This document shows, one piece after another, positions 35,631 through 42,685 of a stretch of 42,685 nt of DNA. The DNA is taken from contig NZ_JAPOHA010000014.1 in the NCBI RefSeq assembly GCF_026672255.1, forward strand, positions 1 to 42,685, written 5' to 3'. The DNA comes from Caproiciproducens galactitolivorans (GTDB taxonomy: Bacteria > Bacillota > Clostridia > Oscillospirales > Acutalibacteraceae). The notes under the pieces are model-generated. The model made no database searches. It worked only from the letters and a program-made list of their open reading frames with translations, and was not told where the DNA came from. Each line of letters starts with the position of its first letter. Position 1 is the stretch's first letter. The position numbers were made by a program, and so were the translations under genes.

Positions 35631-36060
35631 GCCGGCAAAACCACCGGCGGTGCGGCGGGACCGGAAAAGCTTTTGCTTATTCCGCGCTTGCTGCATCTTA
35701 AACCTTATGCAGGGGAAAAGGGAGAAGACGATTCCGAAAACGAAGGAAATGCGGCCTTTTATGGGGTTCAGAAAGGATACTGCCCCATTTGGTACCGCTG
35801 AAGAGTTGTGAATTTGTCAGAGCGTATTTATTACACTTTCCCGGTACCGCAAAAAACGACACAAAGAGAATGGTATACTGAGAACAGGTTCTTTTGTTAC
35901 TGTATGGAAAGGGATCGTTTTTATAACAAAGTAACTAAAAATATGGAATATACATAAGAAATATTACAAATAAATTACCAAAGTATTGCTATTTTACAGA
36001 TTTGTGATATGATAAATTTAAGACCTATGGGAACGATTAAAACCAGGGGAGTTGTTAGAC
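35631..36060 (+). promoter_or_regulatory. Non-coding region before the glycogen operon, with candidate promoter
   Basis: About 430 bases with no supported gene. A 34-codon frame from 35707 lacks a ribosome site. The right half is AT-rich. TTGCTA (35986-35991) and TATGAT (36008-36013), 16-base spacer, are a plausible promoter about 48 bases before glgB. TATACT at 35874-35879 has no good partner -35. Confidence 0.5.
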
Positions 36061-38031
36061 ATGCAAATGACAGTTGCATCCGATGACGGGAATCTGCCGC
36101 TTTATTTGTTCCACCAGGGAACGAACATAAAAGCATATGAATTTATGGGTACACATAAGACTATAGTGGATGGAAAGGAATGCATGGTTTGCCGCGTTTG
36201 GGCGCCGAATGCGGAAGCGGTTTCCGTTGTGGGCGATTTCAACGAATGGAAGCCCGGCGTTTATGAAATGGAAAAAATCAGCGACGGTGTCTGGGAATGC
36301 ACCCTTCCGTTTGTAATGAAGCAGTATGAAACGTATAAATTCTGTGTGGAAAGCGCGGATGGAAAACAAACCTTCAAGGGCGACCCTTATGCTTATCATT
36401 TTGAGACCCGTCCGGGCAATGCTTCCAAATACTACGACCTCGATGGCTACAACTGGAACGACGGCGCATGGATGAAACATAAGGCTGCAAAAAAGCACTA
36501 TAGCCAGCCGATGAATATTTACGAAATGCATATGGGTTCCTGGCGCAGGTATTCGGACGGAAACACCTTTTCCTACGATAAGCTGGCCGATGAGCTGGTA
36601 CCTTATCTGAAAGAGATGGGTTATACGCACATTGAGCTAATGCCGATTACCGAATATCCTTACGACGGTTCCTGGGGCTATCAGGTAACCGGATATTTTG
36701 CCCCGACCTCCCGTTACGGCGAACCGAAGGAATTCATGAGTTTTGTGGATAAACTCCACAGGGCGGGAATCGGCGTTATAATGGACTGGGTTCCGGCGCA
36801 TTTTCCAAAGGATGAATCCGGACTTGCCCGTTTCGACGGTACGCCCTGCTACGAATATTCCGACCCGCGAAAAGGCGAGCATAAGGAATGGGGCACGCTG
36901 GTTTTCGATTATGGCCGCAACGAGGTGATCAGTTTCCTGATTTCCAGCGCCGTATTCTGGCTGGAAAAATATCATATCGACGGGATTCGTGTTGACGCGG
37001 TTGCTTCCATGCTTTACCTTGATTACAGCCGCAAGGACGGCGAATGGGTTCCGAACAAAAACGGCGGGAAAGAAAATCTGGAAGCGGTTGCTTTCCTGCA
37101 AAAGCTGAATGAATCCGTATTTGAGCTGTTCCCGGATGTCATGATGATCGCGGAAGAGTCGACCTCGTGGCCGATGGTTTCGAAACCGACTTACTGCGGC
37201 GGGCTGGGCTTCAATTATAAATGGAACATGGGCTGGATGAACGATATGCTTCATTATATGTCGCTTGATCCGATCTACCGTAAATTCAACCATGACAATG
37301 TTACCTTTTCCTTCTTCTACGCATTTTCTGAAAATTTCATTTTACCGATTTCCCATGACGAAGTCGTATACGGGAAATGCTCGCTGATAAATAAAATGCC
37401 GGGGGATGAAGACCGGAAATATGCGGGCGTTCGCGCCTTCATGTGTTATATGATGGCGCATCCCGGGAAAAAGCTGATTTTTATGGGCACCGAATTCGGG
37501 CAGCGGGAGGAATGGAATTACCAGAAAGAACTGGACTGGGGCCTTTTAAATGAGCCGAAGCATCAGCAGCTTCATCATTTCTTCCAATCTCTGAACCATT
37601 TTTATCTGAATACCGCCCCTTTGTGGGAAGTTGATTTTACATGGGAGGGATTTTCCTGGATTTCCAATGATGATTACACCCAAAGCGTAATCGCCTTCCG
37701 CCGGATTGACAAAAACGGCGGGGAGATTATCGCCGTTTGTAATTTCCTCCCCGTTCAGCGCGAACACTATGCCATTGGGGTGCCGTTTGAAGGAACGTAC
37801 GCGGAAATTTTTTCTTCGGACAGTTCCGAATTCGGAGGCGGCGGGATTACCAACGGAGACAGTATTCATACGAATAAAAAAGCGATGCACGGCTTTGAGC
37901 AGTCGGTTGAATTAACCTTGCCGCCGCTGTCCGTTCTCTTTTTGAAATGCAAAAGACGTAAAGTAAAAAAGGTTAAGACCGCCGCGCTCGCAGCGGAATC
38001 TGAAAAGAAAACACCCAAAAAAGTACGATAA
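36061..38031 (+). CDS. glgB: 1,4-alpha-glucan branching enzyme GlgB
   Basis: A 656-residue GH13 branching enzyme. An N-terminal CBM48 domain ([20 protein letters not shown], in parts [10 protein letters not shown] and GDFNEWKPG) precedes the catalytic barrel. The nucleophile is Asp312 in [12 protein letters not shown], the acid/base Glu365 is in MIAEEST, and the third acid Asp433 is in [12 protein letters not shown] 36061 follows AGGGGAG by 9 bases; the upstream TTG 36052 touches that site. The C-terminus carries an unusual Lys/Arg-rich tail after the beta domain. It forms alpha-1,6 branches in glycogen and heads the glg operon. Confidence 0.95.
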   Translation: MQMTVASDDGNLPLYLFHQGTNIKAYEFMGTHKTIVDGKECMVCRVWAPNAEAVSVVGDFNEWKPGVYEMEKISDGVWECTLPFVMKQYETYKFCVESADGKQTFKGDPYAYHFETRPGNASKYYDLDGYNWNDGAWMKHKAAKKHYSQPMNIYEMHMGSWRRYSDGNTFSYDKLADELVPYLKEMGYTHIELMPITEYPYDGSWGYQVTGYFAPTSRYGEPKEFMSFVDKLHRAGIGVIMDWVPAHFPKDESGLARFDGTPCYEYSDPRKGEHKEWGTLVFDYGRNEVISFLISSAVFWLEKYHIDGIRVDAVASMLYLDYSRKDGEWVPNKNGGKENLEAVAFLQKLNESVFELFPDVMMIAEESTSWPMVSKPTYCGGLGFNYKWNMGWMNDMLHYMSLDPIYRKFNHDNVTFSFFYAFSENFILPISHDEVVYGKCSLINKMPGDEDRKYAGVRAFMCYMMAHPGKKLIFMGTEFGQREEWNYQKELDWGLLNEPKHQQLHHFFQSLNHFYLNTAPLWEVDFTWEGFSWISNDDYTQSVIAFRRIDKNGGEIIAVCNFLPVQREHYAIGVPFEGTYAEIFSSDSSEFGGGGITNGDSIHTNKKAMHGFEQSVELTLPPLSVLFLKCKRRKVKKVKTAALAAESEKKTPKKVR

Positions 38032-38051
38032 TCAATAGGGAGGGTATTAAA

Positions 38052-39275
38052 ATGTTGCCAAAACAAGAGGTAGTTGCCATGCTGCTGGCGGGAGGTCAGG
38101 GAAGCCGTCTGGGCGTTCTGACCAAGAACCTGGCAAAACCGGCGGTACCTTACGGAGGGAAATATCGTATTATTGATTTCCCGCTTTCCAACTGCGTAAA
38201 TTCCGGAATTGAAACGGTAGGTGTGCTCACACAATACCAGCCGCTTGTTCTGAATGAATATATCGGAAGCGGCCAGCCGTGGGATCTGGACAGTATGAAC
38301 GCGGGAGTCCGCGTTCTGCCGCCTTATCAGCGCAGCCGCAAGTCGGATTGGTATAAAGGGACGGCGAACGCAATTTATCAGAATATCCAGTATATCGACC
38401 GGTATAATCCGGAATATGTCGTCGTACTTTCCGGCGACCATATTTACAAGATGGACTATTCCAAAATGATTGCCTACCATAAGGAAAAGGAAGCCGACTG
38501 CACCATTGCGGTGTTTGAGGTTCCGCTGGACGAAGCTTCCCGCTTCGGCATCCTGAACACCCATCCGGACGGCTCCATCTATCAGTTTGACGAGAAGCCG
38601 AAGGTTCCGAAAAGCAATCAGGCTTCCATGGGCATTTATGTGTTTACGTGGAGCAAGCTTCGCAAGTATCTGGAAATGGACGAGGCAAACCCGAAATCCT
38701 CCAACGATTTCGGGAAAGATGTTCTGCCCGCCATGCTGAAAGCGGGCGAGCACATGTTTGCCTATCGCTTTGAGGGTTACTGGAAGGATGTCGGAACCAT
38801 CGACAGCCTCTGGGAATCCAATATGGATTTACTGAATCCGAATGTTCCTTTGGATTTGAACGAGGGCGACTGGAAGATTTACTCCCGCAACCCGGTTATG
38901 CCGCCGCACTACATAGCAAGCGGCGCCAAGGTGCAGAACTCGCTTGTTGCCGAGGGCTGCAATGTTTACGGAGAAATCGAGTTTGCCGTGTTGTTTGCCG
39001 GTGTTACCATTGCACCGGGCGCCGTGGTGAAGGATTCCATCATTATGCCGGGCTCCCGTGTAGAGGAGGGCGCGGTGGTGCAGTATGCCATCGTATCCGA
39101 AAACACGGTGATCGGAAAGGGAGCCGTTGTCGGCGCCCGTCCGGAGGACATTTCAAATAAAGACGAGTGGGGCGTTACCGTCATCGGAGACGGCTGCAAT
39201 ATCGCCCCCGGCGCAGTCATTCCGCCGAAAGCAATGATTGACGCTGAAACACTGGCAGAGGAGGCGTCAAAATAA
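38052..39275 (+). CDS. glgC: Glucose-1-phosphate adenylyltransferase, catalytic subunit GlgC
   Basis: A 407-residue ADP-glucose pyrophosphorylase. The nucleotide-binding loop is [11 protein letters not shown], followed by [19 protein letters not shown], with the metal-binding aspartate in GDHIYKMD and the glucose-1-phosphate site in FDEKP. A left-handed beta-helix of hexapeptide repeats forms the C-terminus. It makes ADP-glucose from ATP and glucose 1-phosphate. GGGAGGG precedes the start. Its stop overlaps the glgD start by one base, consistent with a GlgC/GlgD hetero-oligomer. Confidence 0.96.
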   Translation: MLPKQEVVAMLLAGGQGSRLGVLTKNLAKPAVPYGGKYRIIDFPLSNCVNSGIETVGVLTQYQPLVLNEYIGSGQPWDLDSMNAGVRVLPPYQRSRKSDWYKGTANAIYQNIQYIDRYNPEYVVVLSGDHIYKMDYSKMIAYHKEKEADCTIAVFEVPLDEASRFGILNTHPDGSIYQFDEKPKVPKSNQASMGIYVFTWSKLRKYLEMDEANPKSSNDFGKDVLPAMLKAGEHMFAYRFEGYWKDVGTIDSLWESNMDLLNPNVPLDLNEGDWKIYSRNPVMPPHYIASGAKVQNSLVAEGCNVYGEIEFAVLFAGVTIAPGAVVKDSIIMPGSRVEEGAVVQYAIVSENTVIGKGAVVGARPEDISNKDEWGVTVIGDGCNIAPGAVIPPKAMIDAETLAEEASK

Positions 39276-40390
39276 TGCGCGGAAATAATGTACTGGGACT
39301 GATTTTTTCAAATGTTCACGAGGAGAGAATCCGGGAGCTGACCGATAAACGCACGATGGGTTCGGTTCCTTTCGGCGGAAGGTATCGCCTGATCGATTTT
39401 CCGCTTTCCAATATGGTGAATTCCGGCATCAATAAGGTCGGCGTCATTACCAAGAGCAACTACCAGTCTCTGATGGACCACCTCGGTTCCGGAAAAGCGT
39501 GGGATTTGTCCCGCAAAAGGGAGGGCCTTTTCATTCTTCCGCCCTTCACGGGGGAATGCACGGTTTTTAACAGCCGGATTGAATCGTTGGCTTCGATCAA
39601 CACCTTTCTGGCGAATTCCCGGGAAGAGTTTGTACTGCTGACCGACTCCGACGTCGTATGCAACATTGAGTTTACCGATGTGGTGTCCTTCCATATGAAG
39701 CATAACGCGGATATCACCATTATCTACAGAAAAGGGAAACTGCCGGAAAAAATTTGCGACCCGACGGTTTACACGATCGACGCGGACGACCGCGTGCAGG
39801 ATATGCTGATCAATCCGCGCACGGAAGGTGTTTGCCATTACGGCCTGAGCATGCTTCTGATTAAGCGCGACCTTCTGATGAAAATGATCGCGGACTGCGT
39901 CAGCCGGAATTTGTACAATTTTAAACGGGATTTCCTGCAACGGAACATCGCCTCTTATAAAATCTATGCCTATGAATTTAAGGGCTATACGCAGTCGATC
40001 TGCTCGATGAATTCCTACTTCGAAGCGAATATGGCGCTGATGCAGCCGGCCGTCCGATCGGAACTGTTTAACGCCAACCGGCCGATCTTTACCAAGGTGC
40101 GCGACGACATGCCCGCACGCTATGGCCTTGGTTCCGGCGTAAACAATTCGCTGATAGCCGACGGATGCGTTATCGAAGGTTCTGTTGAAAACTGCGTCCT
40201 TTTCCGCGGCGTCCGTGTAGGAAAGGGCACAAAGCTGGAAAACTGCGTGGTAATGCAGGATACGACGATCGGGCCGGACTGCCGTCTCAATTATGTGATC
40301 ATTGATAAAGACGCTGTTATTAAAAACGACCGCTCTCTTTTCGGTTTCCATTCCTATCCGGTTTTTATCAGTAAGGGAAGCGTCGTCTGA
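39275..40390 (+). CDS. glgD: Glucose-1-phosphate adenylyltransferase, regulatory subunit GlgD
   Basis: A 371-residue GlgC paralogue. It lacks the AGGxGxRL nucleotide loop: the matching N-terminus reads GLIFSNVHEERIREL. It keeps FGGRYRLIDFPLSNMVNSGI in parts (GGRYRLIDFP, NSGINKVG) and the C-terminal hexapeptide domain. This is the pattern of Firmicutes GlgD, which is inactive alone and raises the activity of GlgC. GAGGAGG lies inside the end of glgC, so the two are translationally coupled. Confidence 0.95.
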   Translation: MRGNNVLGLIFSNVHEERIRELTDKRTMGSVPFGGRYRLIDFPLSNMVNSGINKVGVITKSNYQSLMDHLGSGKAWDLSRKREGLFILPPFTGECTVFNSRIESLASINTFLANSREEFVLLTDSDVVCNIEFTDVVSFHMKHNADITIIYRKGKLPEKICDPTVYTIDADDRVQDMLINPRTEGVCHYGLSMLLIKRDLLMKMIADCVSRNLYNFKRDFLQRNIASYKIYAYEFKGYTQSICSMNSYFEANMALMQPAVRSELFNANRPIFTKVRDDMPARYGLGSGVNNSLIADGCVIEGSVENCVLFRGVRVGKGTKLENCVVMQDTTIGPDCRLNYVIIDKDAVIKNDRSLFGFHSYPVFISKGSVV

Positions 40391-40429
40391 CATTCCCGAG
40401 CGAAAAATTTCAGTTGAGGAGGCTTATCC

Positions 40430-41863
40430 ATGAAAGTTTTATATTGCACCAGTGAGGCGAGGCCCTTTGCTGCGACGGGGGGATTGGCCGACGTGGCAGG
40501 TTCGCTGCCGCAGGCTCTTCGCCTTCGCCTGATCGGCTGCCGTGTGGTCATGCCGCTGTATGAAGATATACCGCAGGAACTGCGCGACAATATGAAGTTT
40601 ATCACCAGCCTGTCGGTTCCGGTTGCCTGGCGGCGCCAGTACTGCGGCGTGTTCGAAGCAAAAGCGGGCGGTGTGATTTACTACCTGATCGACAACCAGT
40701 ATTATTTTAAGCGCCATGGGCTTTACGGCCATTACGACGACGCGGAGCGCTTCGCGTTTTTGTCCCGCGCGGCCCTTGAAATGCTTCCTTATATTGATTT
40801 CAGACCCGATGTCATCCACAGCAACGACTGGCAGACCGCGCTGGTTCCGATCTATTTCAGTATCTTTTATGCAAATAACGACTGGTATAAGGGCATAAAA
40901 ACCGTCCAGACCATACACAATATTCAATATCAGGGCAAGTACGGGAAGGAACTGGTTGAGGACGTTCTCGGCATCCCCCAGTCGGAGCTGTCGGTTCTGG
41001 AATACGACGGGTGCATTAATCTGCTCAAGGGCGCGATCGAATGCGCGAACCGCGTAACAACGGTCAGCCCGACATATGCGAAGGAAATCCTTGATCCGTG
41101 GTTCTCGCATGATCTGGATGGAATCCTGCGCGAGCGTACGTGGAAGCTTTCCGGCATTTTGAACGGGATTGACGTCGTCGATTATGACCCCGCGAATGAC
41201 ACCGATCTTTATGCTCCCTTTACCGCCGAGGATCGCTCCGGCAAGGCAGTGAATAAAATGGAACTGCAAAAGCGCCTGAGCCTCAATGAGGAGCCGGATA
41301 CGCCGCTGATCGGGATGGTTACAAGAATGGTGCCCCACAAAGGGCTTGACCTTGTAAAGGACGTTCTGGATCAACTGATGACGGAAAACAATATGCAATT
41401 TGTGGTTTTGGGTTCCGGCGACTGGGAATACGAGAATTTCTTTAAGGAAATGCAGAGCAAATATCCCGGCAGGCTCTGCGCCTGTTTTGGCTTTGTTCCG
41501 GAACTTTCCCGTAAAATCTACGCCGCTTCGGATATCTTCCTGATGCCCAGCAAGAGCGAGCCCTGCGGGCTGGCTCAGATGATTGCGCTGCGTTACGGCG
41601 CGATTCCGGTGGTGCGCGAAACCGGCGGGCTGAAGGATTCCATACAAGACAGCGGCGACGGGCAGGGCAACGGCTTTACCTTCCACAACTACGATCCCGG
41701 CGACATGGTTTACGCCGTGAGCCGCGCGCTCGAGGGCTATCAAAACCGGGAAGGCTGGGATATTCTGGTGGAACGGGCGATGAAATGCGATTTCAGCTGG
41801 GGACGCTCGGCGAACGAATACATCCGCCTGTACCGCGAACTGATGAAGGAAAACAAATCCTGA
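40430..41863 (+). CDS. glgA: Glycogen synthase GlgA (ADP-glucose, GT5)
   Basis: A 477-residue GT5 glycogen synthase with two Rossmann domains. The N-terminal signature reads ATGGLADVAGSLP; the Lys15 of E. coli (KTGGL) is Ala15 here. The middle motif HSNDWQTALVP and the C-terminal RMVPHKGLDL and SKSEPCGLAQM motifs are intact. It extends alpha-1,4-glucan from ADP-glucose. GAGGAGG precedes ATG, and it follows glgD by 39 bases in the glg operon. Length and remaining motifs indicate a functional enzyme. Confidence 0.95.
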   Translation: MKVLYCTSEARPFAATGGLADVAGSLPQALRLRLIGCRVVMPLYEDIPQELRDNMKFITSLSVPVAWRRQYCGVFEAKAGGVIYYLIDNQYYFKRHGLYGHYDDAERFAFLSRAALEMLPYIDFRPDVIHSNDWQTALVPIYFSIFYANNDWYKGIKTVQTIHNIQYQGKYGKELVEDVLGIPQSELSVLEYDGCINLLKGAIECANRVTTVSPTYAKEILDPWFSHDLDGILRERTWKLSGILNGIDVVDYDPANDTDLYAPFTAEDRSGKAVNKMELQKRLSLNEEPDTPLIGMVTRMVPHKGLDLVKDVLDQLMTENNMQFVVLGSGDWEYENFFKEMQSKYPGRLCACFGFVPELSRKIYAASDIFLMPSKSEPCGLAQMIALRYGAIPVVRETGGLKDSIQDSGDGQGNGFTFHNYDPGDMVYAVSRALEGYQNREGWDILVERAMKCDFSWGRSANEYIRLYRELMKENKS

Positions 41864-41904
41864 CAATGGCGATAAAAAAGGGAAGACTCAGGGGGGACCA
41901 TCAT

Positions 41905-42330
41905 TTGAACAGCACACAAGAAGAAAAGAAAATCCTGCTCGAAATGAAGCAGGCAAAGCGGTATCCGATCGTACGTCTGGAGCTGCACAATTCGGAAGAC
42001 GCGGAACTCGTTTCCGTCGCGCTGAACTATGTGCGGATTACGGACGCGCAGGATTCCATGGAAACGGTCAAGGAACGCGGCGCGGCGCTGCAAAGCCTGA
42101 TGGAAAAAGGGCTTGTATTCATTGACTACACCGTTCGCGTCTGGGTTTCGGGGGATTACGACGTCTACTATAAAAGCAAAATTTACGAGCTGCTGTGCCA
42201 TACCGTTATGGAAAGCGCCAAGCGGCCGGAGGCGATCTTTAACCTTCCGTATATGCGGAAAGGTTACGCAAACCTTACGGCAAAGGGCGAAAAAATCGCG
42301 GCTCATATGGAAGTCAAAACCTCCGGCTAA
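41905..42330 (+). CDS. Small unknown cytoplasmic protein at the end of the glycogen operon
   Basis: A 141-residue protein with no signal or membrane segment, mostly helical by composition, with a central YTVRVWVSGDYDVYYKSKIYE stretch seen in parts (VRVWVSGDYD, YKSKIYELL) and an end reading YANLTAKGEKIAAHMEVKTSG in parts (NLTAKGEKI). I do not recognise a family; the LTAKGE end is reminiscent of winged-helix wings but that is weak. TTG 41905 is favoured by AGGGGGG 8 bases upstream; ATG 41866 gives 13 more residues but has no ribosome site. Its last codons and stop lie inside an 8-bp hairpin next to an IS remnant, so its C-terminus may have been altered. Confidence 0.65.
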   Translation: MNSTQEEKKILLEMKQAKRYPIVRLELHNSEDAELVSVALNYVRITDAQDSMETVKERGAALQSLMEKGLVFIDYTVRVWVSGDYDVYYKSKIYELLCHTVMESAKRPEAIFNLPYMRKGYANLTAKGEKIAAHMEVKTSG

Positions 42331-42338
42331 GCCGGAGG
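42320..42338. repeat. Hairpin spanning the stop of the last glg-operon gene
   Basis: CCTCCGGC (42320-42327) and GCCGGAGG (42331-42338) flank the TAA stop. No T-run follows. It may be the terminal hairpin of the adjacent IS200/IS605 end rather than a native terminator. Confidence 0.6.
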
Positions 42339-42600
42339 CATGATAAAGCCCTAGAAGGGCATATTACAAACAATACCCCTAAAGGGGCTCCGAAGAGGTC
42401 TGCCAACTGTATTGCTTTTTCGGGCAACCCCTAAAGGGGTATTTATTATGCTTTGGTTTCCTTGCTACCCGTAAACGGGTCAATGTATTCCTTGAGACTC
42501 ATTTGATCTGCTATTTGATCTTCTTCTAATTGTCTTTTTATGTACTCCTGTATCTGCTTTTTATTCCGTCCTACTGTATCAACATATGAGCCAAACGTAT
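42331..42600 (-). mobile_element. IS200/IS605-family element remnant (tnpA 3' end and adjoining terminus)
   Basis: The minus strand carries the C-terminus of a TnpA transposase, and downstream of its stop a series of short palindromes: ACCCCtaaaGGGGT (42427-42440), CCCCtaaaGGGG (42376-42387) and GCCCTagaAGGGC (42348-42360). Subterminal hairpins of this kind are what TnpA recognises at IS200/IS605 ends. Homology stops near 42592-42600, just upstream of the catalytic tyrosine, and the sequence beyond looks unrelated. Both boundaries are approximate; no target duplication is expected for this family. Confidence 0.7.
42446..42592 (-). pseudogene. tnpA: Truncated IS200/IS605 transposase tnpA (C-terminal fragment)
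   Basis: Read on the minus strand, about 49 codons match the end of IS200-type TnpA: SYVDTVGRNKKQIQEYI, then QLEEDQIADQMSLKEYIDP in parts (EEDQIADQM, LKEYIDPFTG), and a stop at 42446. The catalytic tyrosine is the Y of SYVDTVG (codon 42584-42586). The usual preceding FW(C)xGY residues are absent, and an in-frame TAG occurs at 42626-42628. The HUH catalytic motif of the N-terminal half is missing, so the fragment cannot be active on its own. Confidence 0.8.
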
Positions 42601-42612
42601 TAGGAAAACTGC

Positions 42613-42641
42613 AAAAACCCTTATTCTATGCGGGATAAGGG
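42613..42641 (-). terminator. Rho-independent terminator for a minus-strand gene beyond the window
   Basis: On the minus strand CCCTTAT (42641-42635) pairs with ATAAGGG (42624-42618) and is followed by TTTTT. A gene entering from the right edge likely ends just before it; the remaining 44 bases to the edge contain stops in more than one frame. The terminator lies right next to the transposase remnant and marks where native sequence resumes. Confidence 0.6.
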
Positions 42642-42685
42642 AATACCAAAATAAAATATGAGCTATCACATTACACAGGATACCG

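Noticed and set aside
35707-35811. 34-codon frame after gap
   Set aside because: There is no ribosome site, it lies past a strong terminator and its composition is unremarkable.
40439-41866. 475-residue minus-strand frame opposite glgA
   Set aside because: It mirrors the coding periodicity of glgA, has no family motifs, and glgA itself is unambiguous.
42348-42480. CRISPR array
   Set aside because: The short palindromes differ in sequence and spacing and belong to the IS200/IS605 end; one lies inside tnpA coding sequence.

Overview
The window looks like part of the chromosome of an anaerobic, spore-forming member of the Bacillota (class Clostridia, probably Oscillospirales/Ruminococcaceae-like). 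The clues are moderate GC with AT-rich promoters, strong AGGAGG-type ribosome binding sites, a SpoIID sporulation protein, a glgBCDA operon with the Firmicutes-specific GlgD subunit, and clostridial-type PTS and Opp/Liv transporters. The species cannot be named from the sequence.

Layout. (1) 106-7465, plus strand: a catabolic operon encoding a phosphohexomutase-like protein, an RpiB-family isomerase of EryI/DerI type, a TIM-family isomerase of EryH/LerI type, a RuBisCO-like protein (RLP), a GlpA-like FAD/[2Fe-2S] dehydrogenase, a GlpB-like FAD/NAD oxidoreductase and a DUF1667 protein. (2) 7491-8294, minus strand: a DeoR regulator. Its upstream region is shared with a divergent plus-strand operon (8679-11814) for a class II aldolase-family enzyme and a galactitol-family PTS (IIA, IIB, IIC), closed by a terminator. 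(3) 12015-14632: a PTS enzyme I, an HPr and a YcxB-like membrane protein. (4) 14869-17473: an MBOAT O-acyltransferase and a DHHW/AlgJ-like partner. (5) 17622-19253: a second enzyme I (ptsP), preceded by a 12-codon mini-ORF. (6) 19826-25525: an oligopeptide ABC transporter (oppBCDF-oppA) behind a structured leader. (7) 25878-30562: a branched-chain amino acid ABC transporter (livJ-livHMGF). (8) 30638-31663, minus strand: spoIID. (9) 32106-34478: citrate synthase and an unknown membrane protein. (10) 34566-35585: gap. (11) 36061-42330: glgB-glgC-glgD-glgA and a small unknown protein. (12) 42331 to about 42600: a decayed IS200/IS605 end carrying the C-terminus of tnpA, next to a minus-strand terminator that probably belongs to a gene beyond the window.

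How the first 12 kb may work together (inference). The RpiB and TIM homologues resemble the tetrulose-phosphate isomerases of erythritol and apionate catabolism, which make D-erythrose 4-phosphate. The RLP keeps the metal-site Lys-Asp-Glu but lacks the loop-6 lysine of true RuBisCO, as expected of RLP decarboxylases or isomerases. GlpA-like enzymes oxidise the hydroxyl next to a phosphorylated CH2. A coherent scheme is: PTS uptake and phosphorylation of a C4/C5 polyol or sugar acid (for example an isoapionate-like branched acid); oxidation by the GlpA/GlpB/DUF1667 set; decarboxylation by the RLP to a tetrulose phosphate; and two isomerisations to erythrose 4-phosphate. A PTS-fed RLP pathway with a flavoprotein oxidation step is the most novel-looking system here. 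Substrate and order of steps are untested.
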